Positions 53,945 through 64,000 of a stretch of 64,000 nucleotides of DNA are shown one piece after another. Position 1 is the first letter of the stretch. Every line of letters starts with the position of its first letter. The position numbers and the translations under genes were made by a program. The stretch is from Streptomyces rishiriensis. GTDB taxonomy: Bacteria; Actinomycetota; Actinomycetes; Streptomycetales; Streptomycetaceae. The notes beneath the pieces were generated by a model. The model worked only from the letters and a program-made list of their open reading frames with translations, ran no database searches and was not told the DNA's origin. The stretch lies in the NCBI RefSeq assembly GCF_030815485.1, contig NZ_JAUSWV010000002.1, positions 2,232,001 to 2,296,000 on the forward strand. Reading direction: 5' to 3'.

Positions 53945-55096
53945 GTGGACCTCGCACACTCCCCCGCCGACGAGGCGTTCCGCGCCGAGGCCCGGACCTG
54001 GCTGCGCGCGCGGGTGCCGTCCGAGCCGCTGCCTTCCCTGGAGACCGCCGAGGGCTTCGCCGCGCACCGCGCGTGGGAGGCCGAACTGGCCGCGGCCGGC
54101 TGGTCGGTGGTGAACTGGCCGACGCGCTACGGCGGGCGGGACTGCGGGCTGATGCGCTGGCTGGTCTTCGAGGAGGAGTACTACGCGGCGGGCGCACCGG
54201 GCCGCGTCAGCCAGAACGGGGTGAGCCTTCTGGCCCCCACGCTGCTCGACCACGGCACCGAGGAACAGCGGGCGCGGGTCCTGCCCTCCATGGCCACCGG
54301 CGAGGTCGTCTGGGCGCAGGCCTGGTCGGAGCCGGAGGCCGGCTCCGACCTGGCCGCGCTGCGCGCCGGCGCGGTCCGCGTGACCGGCGGCTGGCGGCTG
54401 AGCGGGCAGAAGACCTGGTCCTCGCGCGCGGCCTTCGCCGACCGCGCCTTCGGCCTGTTCCGCACCGGCCCCGACACCCCGAAGCCCCATCAGGGGCTCA
54501 CCTACCTCATGTTCGACCTGCGGGCCCCCGGAGTCACCGTCCGCCCCATCGGCCGCCTGGACGGGAAGCCGGCGTTCGCCGAACTGTTCCTGGACGAGGT
54601 GTTCGTGCCGGACGAGGACGTGATCGGGGAGCCGGGCCAGGGCTGGCGGATCGCGATGTCGACGGCGGCCGACGAACGCGGGCTCACCCTGCGCTCCCCC
54701 GGCCGCTTCCTCGCCTCGGCCGACCGCCTGCACGCCCTGTGGGTGGACCGGGGCAGTCCGGAGGCGACCGCGGCCCGTGTCGCCGACGCGCTGATCGGCG
54801 CCCGCGCGTACCAGCTGTTCGCCTGTGCGGCCGCCGCCCGCTTCCTCGCCGGGGAGCGGCTCGGCCCGGAGTCGAGCCTGAACAAGGTCTTCTGGTCGGA
54901 GTACGACATCGCGCTGCACGAGACGGCGCTGGATCTGCTCGGCGCCGGGGAAGCGGAGGGAGAGGCGGCCGACACCGACTGGTCGCAGGGATACGTCTTC
55001 TCCCTGGCCGGCCCGATCTACGCGGGCACGAACGAGATCCAGCGCGACATCGTCGCCGAGCAACTGCTCGGCCTGCCGAGGGGACGCCGCCGATGA
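53945..55096 (+). CDS. fadE31: Acyl-CoA dehydrogenase, FadE31-like
   Basis: 383 residues from a GTG with AGGAGG 7 bases upstream. FAD-dependent acyl-CoA dehydrogenase landmarks are AQAWSEPEAGSDLAALR, GWRLSGQKTWSSRAAFADRAFGLFR, GWRIAMSTAADERGL and the C-terminal GPIYAGTNEIQRDIVAEQLLGLPR. The segment TAEGFAAHRAWEAELAAAGWSVVNWPTRYGGRD resembles FadE31 (Rv3562) more than FadE30 by my recollection. In mycobacteria such steroid FadEs form alpha2-beta2 heterotetramers with a shorter partner, which here is the overlapping next gene. It should dehydrogenate a late CoA intermediate of ring breakdown. Confidence 0.87.
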   Translation: MDLAHSPADEAFRAEARTWLRARVPSEPLPSLETAEGFAAHRAWEAELAAAGWSVVNWPTRYGGRDCGLMRWLVFEEEYYAAGAPGRVSQNGVSLLAPTLLDHGTEEQRARVLPSMATGEVVWAQAWSEPEAGSDLAALRAGAVRVTGGWRLSGQKTWSSRAAFADRAFGLFRTGPDTPKPHQGLTYLMFDLRAPGVTVRPIGRLDGKPAFAELFLDEVFVPDEDVIGEPGQGWRIAMSTAADERGLTLRSPGRFLASADRLHALWVDRGSPEATAARVADALIGARAYQLFACAAAARFLAGERLGPESSLNKVFWSEYDIALHETALDLLGAGEAEGEAADTDWSQGYVFSLAGPIYAGTNEIQRDIVAEQLLGLPRGRRR

Positions 55097-56073
55097 CTTC
55101 GCCCAGGCCGGCTCCGCCGGCGATGCGCTTCCTCCCGGACGCCGAGCAGCGGGCGTTCGCCCGGTCGCTGGACGCGATGCTGGGCGCGGCCGACACTCCC
55201 GGCGTGATCCGCGACTGGAGCCGGGGCGAGCGGGCGGGGGGCCTCGCCCTGTGGTCGCGGATCGCCGAGGCCGGCGTGTTCGCCCTGGCGGTCCCCGAGG
55301 CGTACGGGGGTCTGGGGCCCCGGCCGGTGGACCTGGCCGTCGCCTTCGTGGAGCTGGGGCGGCACGCGGTGCCGGGTCCGCTGGCGGAAACGGTCGCCGT
55401 GGCGGCCCTGCTGCTCGACCCGGGCCCCGCCGAGCGGTTCCTCCCCGCTCTGGCCGCGGGCGAGGCGATGGCCACGCTGGCACCCGAGGGCTCGTACGCC
55501 GTGGACGGAGACGCGGCGACGATACGGCTGACGTCGGCCGCCGACGGCCTGCGGCTGGCCCCCGGTCACGGTCCGGTGCGCGCCTCCCTCGACCCCGCCC
55601 GTCGCCTCACCCGCCTGGCGGCGGGGGGCGAGCTGCTCGTCCCGGACCCGCCCATGGACGATGCCCTGCGCTGGGCCCGGCTGGCCACCGCGGCGCAGGC
55701 CCTCGGAGTGGGTCTGGCACTGCTGGAGCGGACGGTGGCGTACGTCGGGCAGCGCGTCCAGTTCGGCGTCCCCGTCGGCTCGTTCCAGGCGGTCAAGCAC
55801 CGGCTGGCGGACGCGAAGATCGCGTTGGAGTTCGCCCGCCCCCTGGTCCTGGGCGCCGCCATGACGATGAGCCCGGCGGATGTCGCCGCCGCCAAGGTCA
55901 GTGCCTGCGAGGCGGCGTACACGACCGCGCGCACAGCGCTCCAGCTGCACGGCGCGATCGGCTACACGGCGGAGTACGACCTGTCGCTCTGGCTCACCAA
56001 GGCCCGCGCCCTGCGCACGGCCTGGGGCACCCCGGACGAGTGCCGGGCGGAGGTCCTGCGCGGCCGCGCGTAG
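55093..56073 (+). CDS. fadE32: Acyl-CoA dehydrogenase, FadE32/33-like short subunit
   Basis: 326 residues, shorter than ordinary acyl-CoA dehydrogenases but typical for the second subunit of actinobacterial steroid FadE pairs. The middle beta-domain motif is degenerate, while the C-terminal helices are normal: RVQFGVPVGSFQAVKHRLADAKIALEFARPLV and ALQLHGAIGYTAEYDLSLWLTKA. Its ATG overlaps the previous stop (ATGA), supporting a heteromer. It ends 2 bases from the stop of the convergent FBP-domain gene, the right edge of the catabolic island. Confidence 0.87.
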   Translation: MTSPRPAPPAMRFLPDAEQRAFARSLDAMLGAADTPGVIRDWSRGERAGGLALWSRIAEAGVFALAVPEAYGGLGPRPVDLAVAFVELGRHAVPGPLAETVAVAALLLDPGPAERFLPALAAGEAMATLAPEGSYAVDGDAATIRLTSAADGLRLAPGHGPVRASLDPARRLTRLAAGGELLVPDPPMDDALRWARLATAAQALGVGLALLERTVAYVGQRVQFGVPVGSFQAVKHRLADAKIALEFARPLVLGAAMTMSPADVAAAKVSACEAAYTTARTALQLHGAIGYTAEYDLSLWLTKARALRTAWGTPDECRAEVLRGRA

Positions 56074-56075
56074 CC

Positions 56076-56567
56076 TCAGCCCGTCACCTTGGCGACGAAC
56101 GCGGCGAGGTTCGCCACGGTCCGCCCGATCTTCTCCTCCAGCGTGATCGTCTCGGGCAGCCGCGCCCCCACCCCCGCGTCCCGCTTGCCCCGCACGTACA
56201 GCGAGCAGGCCAGGTCGCTGCAGATGTAGGCGCCCACCGAGTTGCCCTGCTGGCCGGCCCGGCCCGCCTTCGGCGCGACCATCAACGAGACACCGCCGGA
56301 GTGGGTGGTCAGGCACATCGTGCACATGCTGCGCCGCGCCTGCCACGAGCCGGCGGTGGAGGAGCGCAGCGCGAGCGCCTGCGGCCGGCCGTCCAGCTCG
56401 ACGGCGAGGTAGGCCCGGTCGGGGGCCTGCGGATCCCGCCAGCCGAGGTAGTCCAGGTCGTCCCAGGGCCGGTCTGCGAGGTCCCGGGGGACGGCCAGAC
56501 GTCTGGCCTCGCCCTTGGTGCAGTTGACGAACGCGGCACGGATCTCTTGCTCGGTGAGCGGCTTCAT
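56076..56567 (-). CDS. FBP-domain protein (treble-clef zinc finger)
   Basis: 163 residues. MKPLTEQEIRAAFVNCTKGEARRL and RSMCTMCLTTHSGGVSLMVAPKAGRAGQQGNSVGAYICSDLACSLYVRGKR are the FBP pattern, with four Cys (CTMC and CSDLAC) likely binding zinc. The family relates to the C-terminal domain of the translation GTPase-associated EF-G-binding (fusidic-acid-resistance type) proteins, so a ribosome-linked role is possible. The ATG lies 15 bases from a strong palindrome that probably controls it together with the divergent TetR gene. Confidence 0.85.
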   Translation of the reverse strand: MKPLTEQEIRAAFVNCTKGEARRLAVPRDLADRPWDDLDYLGWRDPQAPDRAYLAVELDGRPQALALRSSTAGSWQARRSMCTMCLTTHSGGVSLMVAPKAGRAGQQGNSVGAYICSDLACSLYVRGKRDAGVGARLPETITLEEKIGRTVANLAAFVAKVTG

Positions 56568-56581
56568 ATAACGCAGGCTAA

Positions 56582-56604
56582 TTTGCCTAAAGCTTTTAGG
56601 CAAA
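56582..56604. promoter_or_regulatory. Perfect 10-bp inverted repeat, predicted TetR operator
   Basis: TTTGCCTAAA (56582-56591) and its exact complement TTTAGGCAAA (56595-56604) flank the spacer GCT. The site is in the 108-base gap between the divergent FBP-domain and TetR genes, 15 bases upstream of the former and 72 of the latter. It is unusually AT-rich for this genome. A TetR dimer commonly binds such a palindrome beside its own gene. Confidence 0.8.
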
Positions 56605-56675
56605 CGCATAATGTCCATCGGTTACGAGGCGCGGATCACGGCACGGACGAACCACGGACGGCACGGAGGATGGCC

Positions 56676-57248
56676 ATGGGGCGAGTGGGGCTGAGCACGG
56701 ATCGTCTGGTCCGGGCGGGCGCGGAACTGGCCGACGAGGTCGGGTTCGACCAGGTGACCGTCTCGGCGCTCGCCCGGCGCTTCGACGTCAAGGTCGCGAG
56801 CCTCTACTCGCACGTGAAGAACTCCGACGACCTCAGAACCCGGATCGCCCTGCTCGCCCTGGAGGAGCTCGCCGACCGGGGCGACCTCGCGCTGGCCGGG
56901 CGGGCCGGCAAGGACGCCCTGACCGCCCTGGCCGACGTCTATCGCGACTACGCCCGCGAACACCCCGGCCGCTACGCCGCGGCCCAGCTGCGACTCGACC
57001 CGGAGGCGGCGGCCGCGAGCGCCGGCCCCCGGCACGCCGGTATGACCCGGGCGATCCTGCGCGGCTACGACCTCACCGAACCGGACCAGACCCACGCCGT
57101 CCGCCTTCTGGGCAGCGTCTTCCACGGCTACGTCACCCTGGAACTCGGCGGCGGATTCAGCCACAGCGCCCCCGACACCCAGGAGACCTGGACCAGGATC
57201 CTCGACGCCCTCGACACCCTGCTGCGCAACTGGCCGCCCACGAACTGA
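56676..57248 (+). CDS. TetR/AcrR-family regulator with WHG-type C-terminal domain
   Basis: 190 residues. The helix-turn-helix is LVRAGAELADEVGFDQVTVSALARRFDVKVASLYSHVKNSDDLRTRIA. The C-terminal part ends VRLLGSVFHGYVTLELGGGFSHSAPDTQETWTRILDALDTLL, the TetR_C_33/WHG pattern. GGAGG stands 6 bases before the ATG at 56676; an ATG at 56670 is too close to it. It probably represses itself and the divergent FBP-domain gene through the palindrome between them. The effector is unknown. Confidence 0.88.
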   Translation: MGRVGLSTDRLVRAGAELADEVGFDQVTVSALARRFDVKVASLYSHVKNSDDLRTRIALLALEELADRGDLALAGRAGKDALTALADVYRDYAREHPGRYAAAQLRLDPEAAAASAGPRHAGMTRAILRGYDLTEPDQTHAVRLLGSVFHGYVTLELGGGFSHSAPDTQETWTRILDALDTLLRNWPPTN

Positions 57249-57343
57249 CCGGACCGGCGGCCGGACAGAGGCAGACAGACGGACAAGGACAGCCCGCGCC
57301 CGGCGGCGGCGGTCCGGGGCCGACGGGGTTCAGGGGGCCGCGG

Positions 57344-57889
57344 TCACACAGTAAGGCCGACGACCGCCGTCGGGCCCCGCGCGTGCAGCACGGCGTCCTC
57401 CCCGGTGAGCAGGAGCGCGTCGTGACGGGCGAGCCGCACCCCGTCGACATCGGCGGACCCGCCCTCGTCGAGGGCGACGATCAGCGCGTGCGCCGCCCGC
57501 AGCCGGAGCCGACCGCGTACGACCGCGACGGTCGGAGCCGAAACACCGCCGCGCCACATCACGTTGAGATTGACGACGGGTCCGTCCAGCAACCGGCAGT
57601 CGGTGGGCTCGTCGCCCGGGAAGTCGTGGGGCACGTGCCGTGCGTCGACGAGCCGTCGCCGCCCGCCCACGGTCAGGTCCATGCCCGCGCCCTCGACCAG
57701 CGTCAGCGTCCGCTGCACCGCGGGGAACACGGAGAAGGGGCCGTCCGCGGCGACCTCGGCCAGGCTGACCCGCCAGGTGAAGGCGGCCATGCCCGCCCCG
57801 GCCGGGGAGCAGGCGATCTCACGGGTCGTCCCGCCGCCGTTCTTCCAGGCCGTGGCCGCGCGCCCGGCGGCGGGCAGCAGCACGGTCAC
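57344..57889 (-). CDS. HutD-family cupin-like protein
   Basis: 181 residues from a GTG overlapping the VWA gene stop. The HutD pattern is WKNGGGTTREIACSPAGAGMAAFTWRVSLAEVAADGPFSVFPAVQRTLTLVEG, then HDFPGDEPTDCRLLDGPVVNLNVMWR. HutD proteins are bicupins near histidine-utilisation genes that seem to limit induction of that pathway; no hut gene is near here. It is co-translated with the VWA gene upstream. Confidence 0.85.
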   Translation of the reverse strand: MTVLLPAAGRAATAWKNGGGTTREIACSPAGAGMAAFTWRVSLAEVAADGPFSVFPAVQRTLTLVEGAGMDLTVGGRRRLVDARHVPHDFPGDEPTDCRLLDGPVVNLNVMWRGGVSAPTVAVVRGRLRLRAAHALIVALDEGGSADVDGVRLARHDALLLTGEDAVLHARGPTAVVGLTV

Positions 57890-58605
57890 CGGATGATCCC
57901 CTGCGCCCGGGCCGCCCTCAGCCACGTCGGGAACTCGCCCACCAGCCGGTCGTACAGCTCCGCGTCCGAGACCTTCCGGGGATCCGAACCGACGTGGAAG
58001 AAACCGGCGTTGTCGACCGCTCGCTTCGCCGGCACCGGCAGTTCGTCGAGCTTGCGCAGAAAGTCGAACTGCTTGCTGCCCCGGTCGCCGAAGCCGATGA
58101 ACTGCCAGAACAGGGGCAGCTTCGACGCCTTGCAGAGGTAGCGTTCGGCGGCGAGCTTGCTGATCGGGCCGCCGTCCGTCTGGAAGACGACGAGCGCGGG
58201 ATCCTTCGACCCGCTGTCGAGGTAGTGGTCGATGACCGCGTCCATGGCGAGGTGGTAACTGGTCTTGCCCATGTGCCCGAGCCCGGCCACGATCCGGTCC
58301 ACCCGCCCCTGGTGGTCGGCGAGGGCGATGTCGGTGACGGCGTCGACGTCGGTGGAGAAGAAGACGACCGGCACCCGGCCGTCGTCGTCGAGGTGCGCGG
58401 ACAGGCCCAGCACCCGGTCGGCGAGCGCCTGCACACTGCCGTCCTGGTAGTACGGCTTCATCGACCCCGAGTAGTCGACGACGAGATAGACGGCGGCCCG
58501 CTGCCCGGCGAGGCCGTGCTCGGCGAGGGACACCCCGGCGCTCTTGTAGAGGTTGACCAGCGCGGGTGCGGTCTCCTGGACCTTGGTGAGACTGATCGCG
58601 ACCAT
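57886..58605 (-). CDS. VWA-domain protein (TerF/tellurium-resistance-like)
   Basis: 239 residues. The von Willebrand A domain has a complete MIDAS site: YLVVDYSGSMKPYY (DxSxS), a Thr in GHMGKTSYHLAMDAVIDHY, and Asp in ALVVFQTDGGP. Related vWA proteins occur in Ter stress-response loci. SLTKVQETAPALVNLYKSAGVSLAEHGL at the N terminus resembles a TerD-associated segment. There is no signal peptide. GGGAGG precedes the ATG. The HutD gene follows with a 4-base overlap. Confidence 0.87.
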   Translation of the reverse strand: MVAISLTKVQETAPALVNLYKSAGVSLAEHGLAGQRAAVYLVVDYSGSMKPYYQDGSVQALADRVLGLSAHLDDDGRVPVVFFSTDVDAVTDIALADHQGRVDRIVAGLGHMGKTSYHLAMDAVIDHYLDSGSKDPALVVFQTDGGPISKLAAERYLCKASKLPLFWQFIGFGDRGSKQFDFLRKLDELPVPAKRAVDNAGFFHVGSDPRKVSDAELYDRLVGEFPTWLRAARAQGIIR

Positions 58606-58710
58606 GGCGCACAGCCTCCCACACCCACCGGCTCCCGCCCTTTTGTTCGTTCGCCGACCAATGAGGATGGAATGACAAAGAACGCGACATTCCCGCTCTA
58701 GGGTTGCGCC

Positions 58711-59523
58711 ATGAAACGTGCCGCCGCCCTGGTCTGCGCCGCCGTAGCGTCGACGGTGTATCTGTTCACTCCTGCCCAGCTCGCCCAGCCGACCACCGAC
58801 GTCCGGGCGAGCACACCGGGGCTCACCGCCCCGACCCAGAAGGAGCTGGCCCAGAAGATCGTGGCGAGCGCCGAGAACGGGACCCTGAACTGGCGCAGCG
58901 CGTACGGCTATGTCGAGGACATCGGTGACGGACAGGGCTACACGGCGGGCCTGATCGGCTTCTGCACCGGCACGCACGATCTGCTCACCCTCGTCGAGCG
59001 CTACACGCGCGACCACCCGGGCAACGCCCTCGCCCCGTACCTCCCCGCCCTGCGCCGGGTCGACGGCACGGCCTCGCACGCCGGTCTCGACCCCGGTTTC
59101 CCGGCCGCCTGGCGGGCGGAGTCGAGGGCCGCGGCGTTCCGGGCCGCCCAGGACGTCGAGCGCGACCGCGTCTACTTCGAGCCGGCGGTCCACCGGGGCC
59201 GGGTCGACGGCCTCGGCGCGCTGGGCCAGTTCATCTACTACGACGCCCTGGTCTTCCACGGCCCGGGCGCCGGCCCGACCAGCTTCGACGGCATCCGTGC
59301 GTCCGCGATGCGACAGGTCCGCACCCCCGCGCAGGGCGGCAAGGAGACCGACTACCTCGAAGCCTTCCTCGACGCCCGCCGCCGCGCCATGCTGACGCGG
59401 CACCCCGGGACCGACACCTCGCGCGTGGACACGACCCAGCGCCGGTTCCTGCGCGAGGGCAACCTCGGTCTGCGCCCGCCGCTGCGGTGGCAGGTGTACG
59501 GGGAGACGTACCTGGTGCCCTAG
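58711..59523 (+). CDS. csn: Secreted chitosanase, glycoside hydrolase family 46
   Basis: 270 residues. An N-terminal signal (AAALVCAAVASTVYLFTPAQLA) is followed by the GH46 catalytic region LAQKIVASAENGTLNWRSAYGYVEDIGDGQGYTAGLIGFCTGTHDLLTLVE, which holds the catalytic Glu (in SAEN) and Asp (in GDGQGY). DALVFHGPG and KETDYLEAFLDARR are later conserved segments. It cuts chitosan outside the cell. There is no obvious twin-arginine motif, so Sec export is likely. Confidence 0.95.
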   Translation: MKRAAALVCAAVASTVYLFTPAQLAQPTTDVRASTPGLTAPTQKELAQKIVASAENGTLNWRSAYGYVEDIGDGQGYTAGLIGFCTGTHDLLTLVERYTRDHPGNALAPYLPALRRVDGTASHAGLDPGFPAAWRAESRAAAFRAAQDVERDRVYFEPAVHRGRVDGLGALGQFIYYDALVFHGPGAGPTSFDGIRASAMRQVRTPAQGGKETDYLEAFLDARRRAMLTRHPGTDTSRVDTTQRRFLREGNLGLRPPLRWQVYGETYLVP

Positions 59524-59596
59524 ACGGGTCACGCGTACCGGCACGAGGGTCCGCCCGCACGCCGGTCCGCCCGCAGGCCGGTGGGCGGACATGCGG

Positions 59597-59642
59597 CGGC
59601 GCCTGCCCGGTCGTCCGGTCGGGGACTGTGGGGCAGGCGCCG
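59597..59642. terminator. Bidirectional terminator between csn and gltD
   Basis: cggcgcctgccc (59597-59608) pairs exactly with gggcaggcgccg (59631-59642) across a 22-base loop. It lies between the convergent chitosanase and gltD genes. Confidence 0.8.
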
Positions 59643-59697
59643 TCTGTGTTCCGTACGCCTTTGTACGGGACGATCGAGGGCCCTGAGGGCCGGGCCG

Positions 59698-61153
59698 TCA
59701 GACCAGCAGCGAGCGGTCCGTCGGGCGGATCGGGGCCGGCAGTTCACTCGCGCCGGTCAGGAACCGGTCGACGCCGCGGGCGGCCGAGCGGCCCTCCGCG
59801 ATCGCCCACACGATGAGCGACTGGCCCCGGCCGGCGTCACCGGCGACGTACACGCCGGGGACGTTGGTCCGGAAGTCGGCGTCGCGGGCGATGTTGCCGC
59901 GCTCGTCGAGCTCCAGGCCGAACTGCTCCACCACGCCGTTCTCACGGTCGGTGCCGGTGAAGCCCATGGCGAGGGTGACCAGCTGGGCGGGGATCTTGCG
60001 CTCCGTGCCCGGCTTCGGGGTCAGCCTGCCGTCGATGAACTCGACCTCGCTGAGGTGCAGCCACTGGACGTTGCCGTCCGCGTCGCCCTCGAAGTGGGTG
60101 GTGGAGACGGAGTAGACCCGCTCGCCGCCCTCCTCGTGCGCGCTCGTGACCTTGTAGAGCATCGGGAAGGTCGGCCACGGCTGGGTGACCGCGTCCCGCT
60201 CCTCGCCCGGGCGGGGCATGATCTCCAGCTGGGTGACCGAGGCCGCGCCCTGGCGGTGGGCGGTGCCCACGCAGTCGGCGCCGGTGTCGCCGCCGCCGAT
60301 GACCACGACGTGCTTGCCCTGGGCCGAGATCGGGGGCGTCACGAAGTCGCCCTCCTGGACCTTGTTGGCCAGCGGCAGGTACTCCATCGCCTGGTAGACG
60401 CCCTTGAGCTCCCGTCCGGGAACCGGAAGGTCCCGGGCGGTCGTGGCGCCGGCGGCGATGACGATCGCGTCGTAACGCTTCTTGAGGTCGGTCGCCTTGA
60501 GGTCGCGGCCGATCTCGATGCCGGTACGGAAGCGGGTGCCCTCCGCGCGCATCTGCTCGATACGGCGGTTGATGTGCCGCTTCTCCATCTTGAACTCGGG
60601 GATGCCGTACCGGAGGAGGCCTCCGATGCGGTCCGCGCGCTCGTAGACGGCGACGGTGTGGCCGGCCCGGGTGAGCTGCTGGGCGGCGGCCAGGCCCGCC
60701 GGGCCCGAGCCGATGACCGCGACGGTCTTGCCGGACAGGCGCTCGGGGGCCTGCGGGGCGACGTCGCCGGTCTCCCACGCCTTGTCGATGATCGAGACCT
60801 CGACGTTCTTGATGGTGACGGCCGGCTGGTTGATGCCCAGCACACACGCCGACTCGCACGGAGCGGGGCACAACCGGCCCGTGAACTCCGGGAAGTTGTT
60901 CGTGGCGTGCAGGCGCTCGGAGGCCGCCGTCCAGTCCTCGCGGTAGGCGAAGTCGTTCCACTCGGGGATCAGGTTCCCCAGCGGACAGCCGTTGTGACAG
61001 AACGGGATGCCGCAGTCCATGCACCGGCCGGCCTGCTTGCTGATGATCGGCAGCAGCGAGCCGGGGACGTAGACCTCGTTCCAGTCCTTCAGACGTACGT
61101 CGACCGGACGGGACTTGGCGACCTCGCGGCCGTGGTTCAGAAAGCCCTTCGGG

Positions 61154-61161
<8 letters not shown>
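59698..61161 (-). CDS. gltD: Glutamate synthase (NADPH) small subunit
   Basis: 487 residues. It carries electrons from NADPH through FAD and 4Fe-4S clusters to GltB. The N-terminal cluster motifs are [25 protein letters not shown] and [29 protein letters not shown] site [22 protein letters not shown] site [16 protein letters not shown]-terminal [23 protein letters not shown]. It overlaps the gltB stop by 8 bases, so the subunits are coupled. Together they make two glutamates from glutamine and 2-oxoglutarate. Confidence 0.97.

Positions 61162-64000
<2,839 letters not shown>

Overview
The window is a 64 kb stretch of a linear-chromosome actinomycete, almost certainly a Streptomyces. It is very GC-rich, and third-position GC is so high that nearly every real gene carries long open shadow frames on the other strand. 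GTG and TTG starts are common. It has typical Streptomyces families: the tiny SPW_0924 protein, SPOUT-free leaderless-looking starts, Tat-secreted proteins, DUF4184 and an ANTAR regulator next to pyk. From memory the order coaE, PAC2, rpsA, hrpB, polA, livKHMGF, pdtaR, pyk, chorismate mutase, chitosanase, gltD/gltB matches the core chromosome of S. coelicolor around its SCO1996-SCO2026 genes. No search was run.

Layout. 1-5500: a GntR regulator, a Tat-exported LamG/papain-like protein, a family 5 uracil-DNA glycosylase, DoxX, a methyltransferase and a small membrane protein. 5500-14700: housekeeping block with a TPR protein, coaE, a PAC2 protein, rpsA (strong terminator and hairpin leader), a methyltransferase, the helicase hrpB, and DUF3068 plus SPW_0924 genes. 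14800-25500: a secreted lytic transglycosylase with a long leader, DUF4184, polA, an FdhF/YdeP molybdoenzyme, a hotdog thioesterase and two envelope proteins. 25700-31500: a complete branched-chain amino-acid ABC transporter (livKHMGF) with an attenuator-like hairpin after livK. 31500-36700: pdtaR, tRNA-Leu(CAA), pyk, a SIMPL protein and a Tat-exported 5'-nucleotidase. 36800-39600: a two-gene siderophore-type unit (PLP decarboxylase and N-hydroxylase) with a possible iron box. 39600-40480: a gene-free block of minisatellites and a dispersed Streptomyces repeat. 40480-44500: pepN, chorismate mutase and a HEXXH/zinc-ribbon protein.

44500-56070 is the striking part. It is a compact catabolic island whose members match, in kind and largely in order, the KstR2 regulon of Mycobacterium tuberculosis (Rv3548c-Rv3564): two SDRs, echA20, ipdA, ipdB, ipdC, fadA6, kstR2, ipdF and a fadE31/fadE32-like pair. 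These enzymes break steroid rings C and D (the HIP pathway). Two divergent promoter regions inside the island carry near-matches to the KstR2 operator. An IS110-family element of about 1.55 kb sits between ipdC and fadA6, next to a remnant of a second thiolase 3' end. Its 5' non-coding end is the expected place for a bridge RNA and contains short stretches complementary to the insertion-site flank and the element end. Core genes resume directly on both sides, so the island looks like an insertion into a conserved neighbourhood. The HIP-CoA ligase FadD3 and ring A/B enzymes are not in the window.

56070-64000: an FBP-domain gene and a divergent TetR gene separated by a 23-bp palindrome, a HutD/VWA pair, a GH46 chitosanase, gltD, and gltB (cut by the window end).
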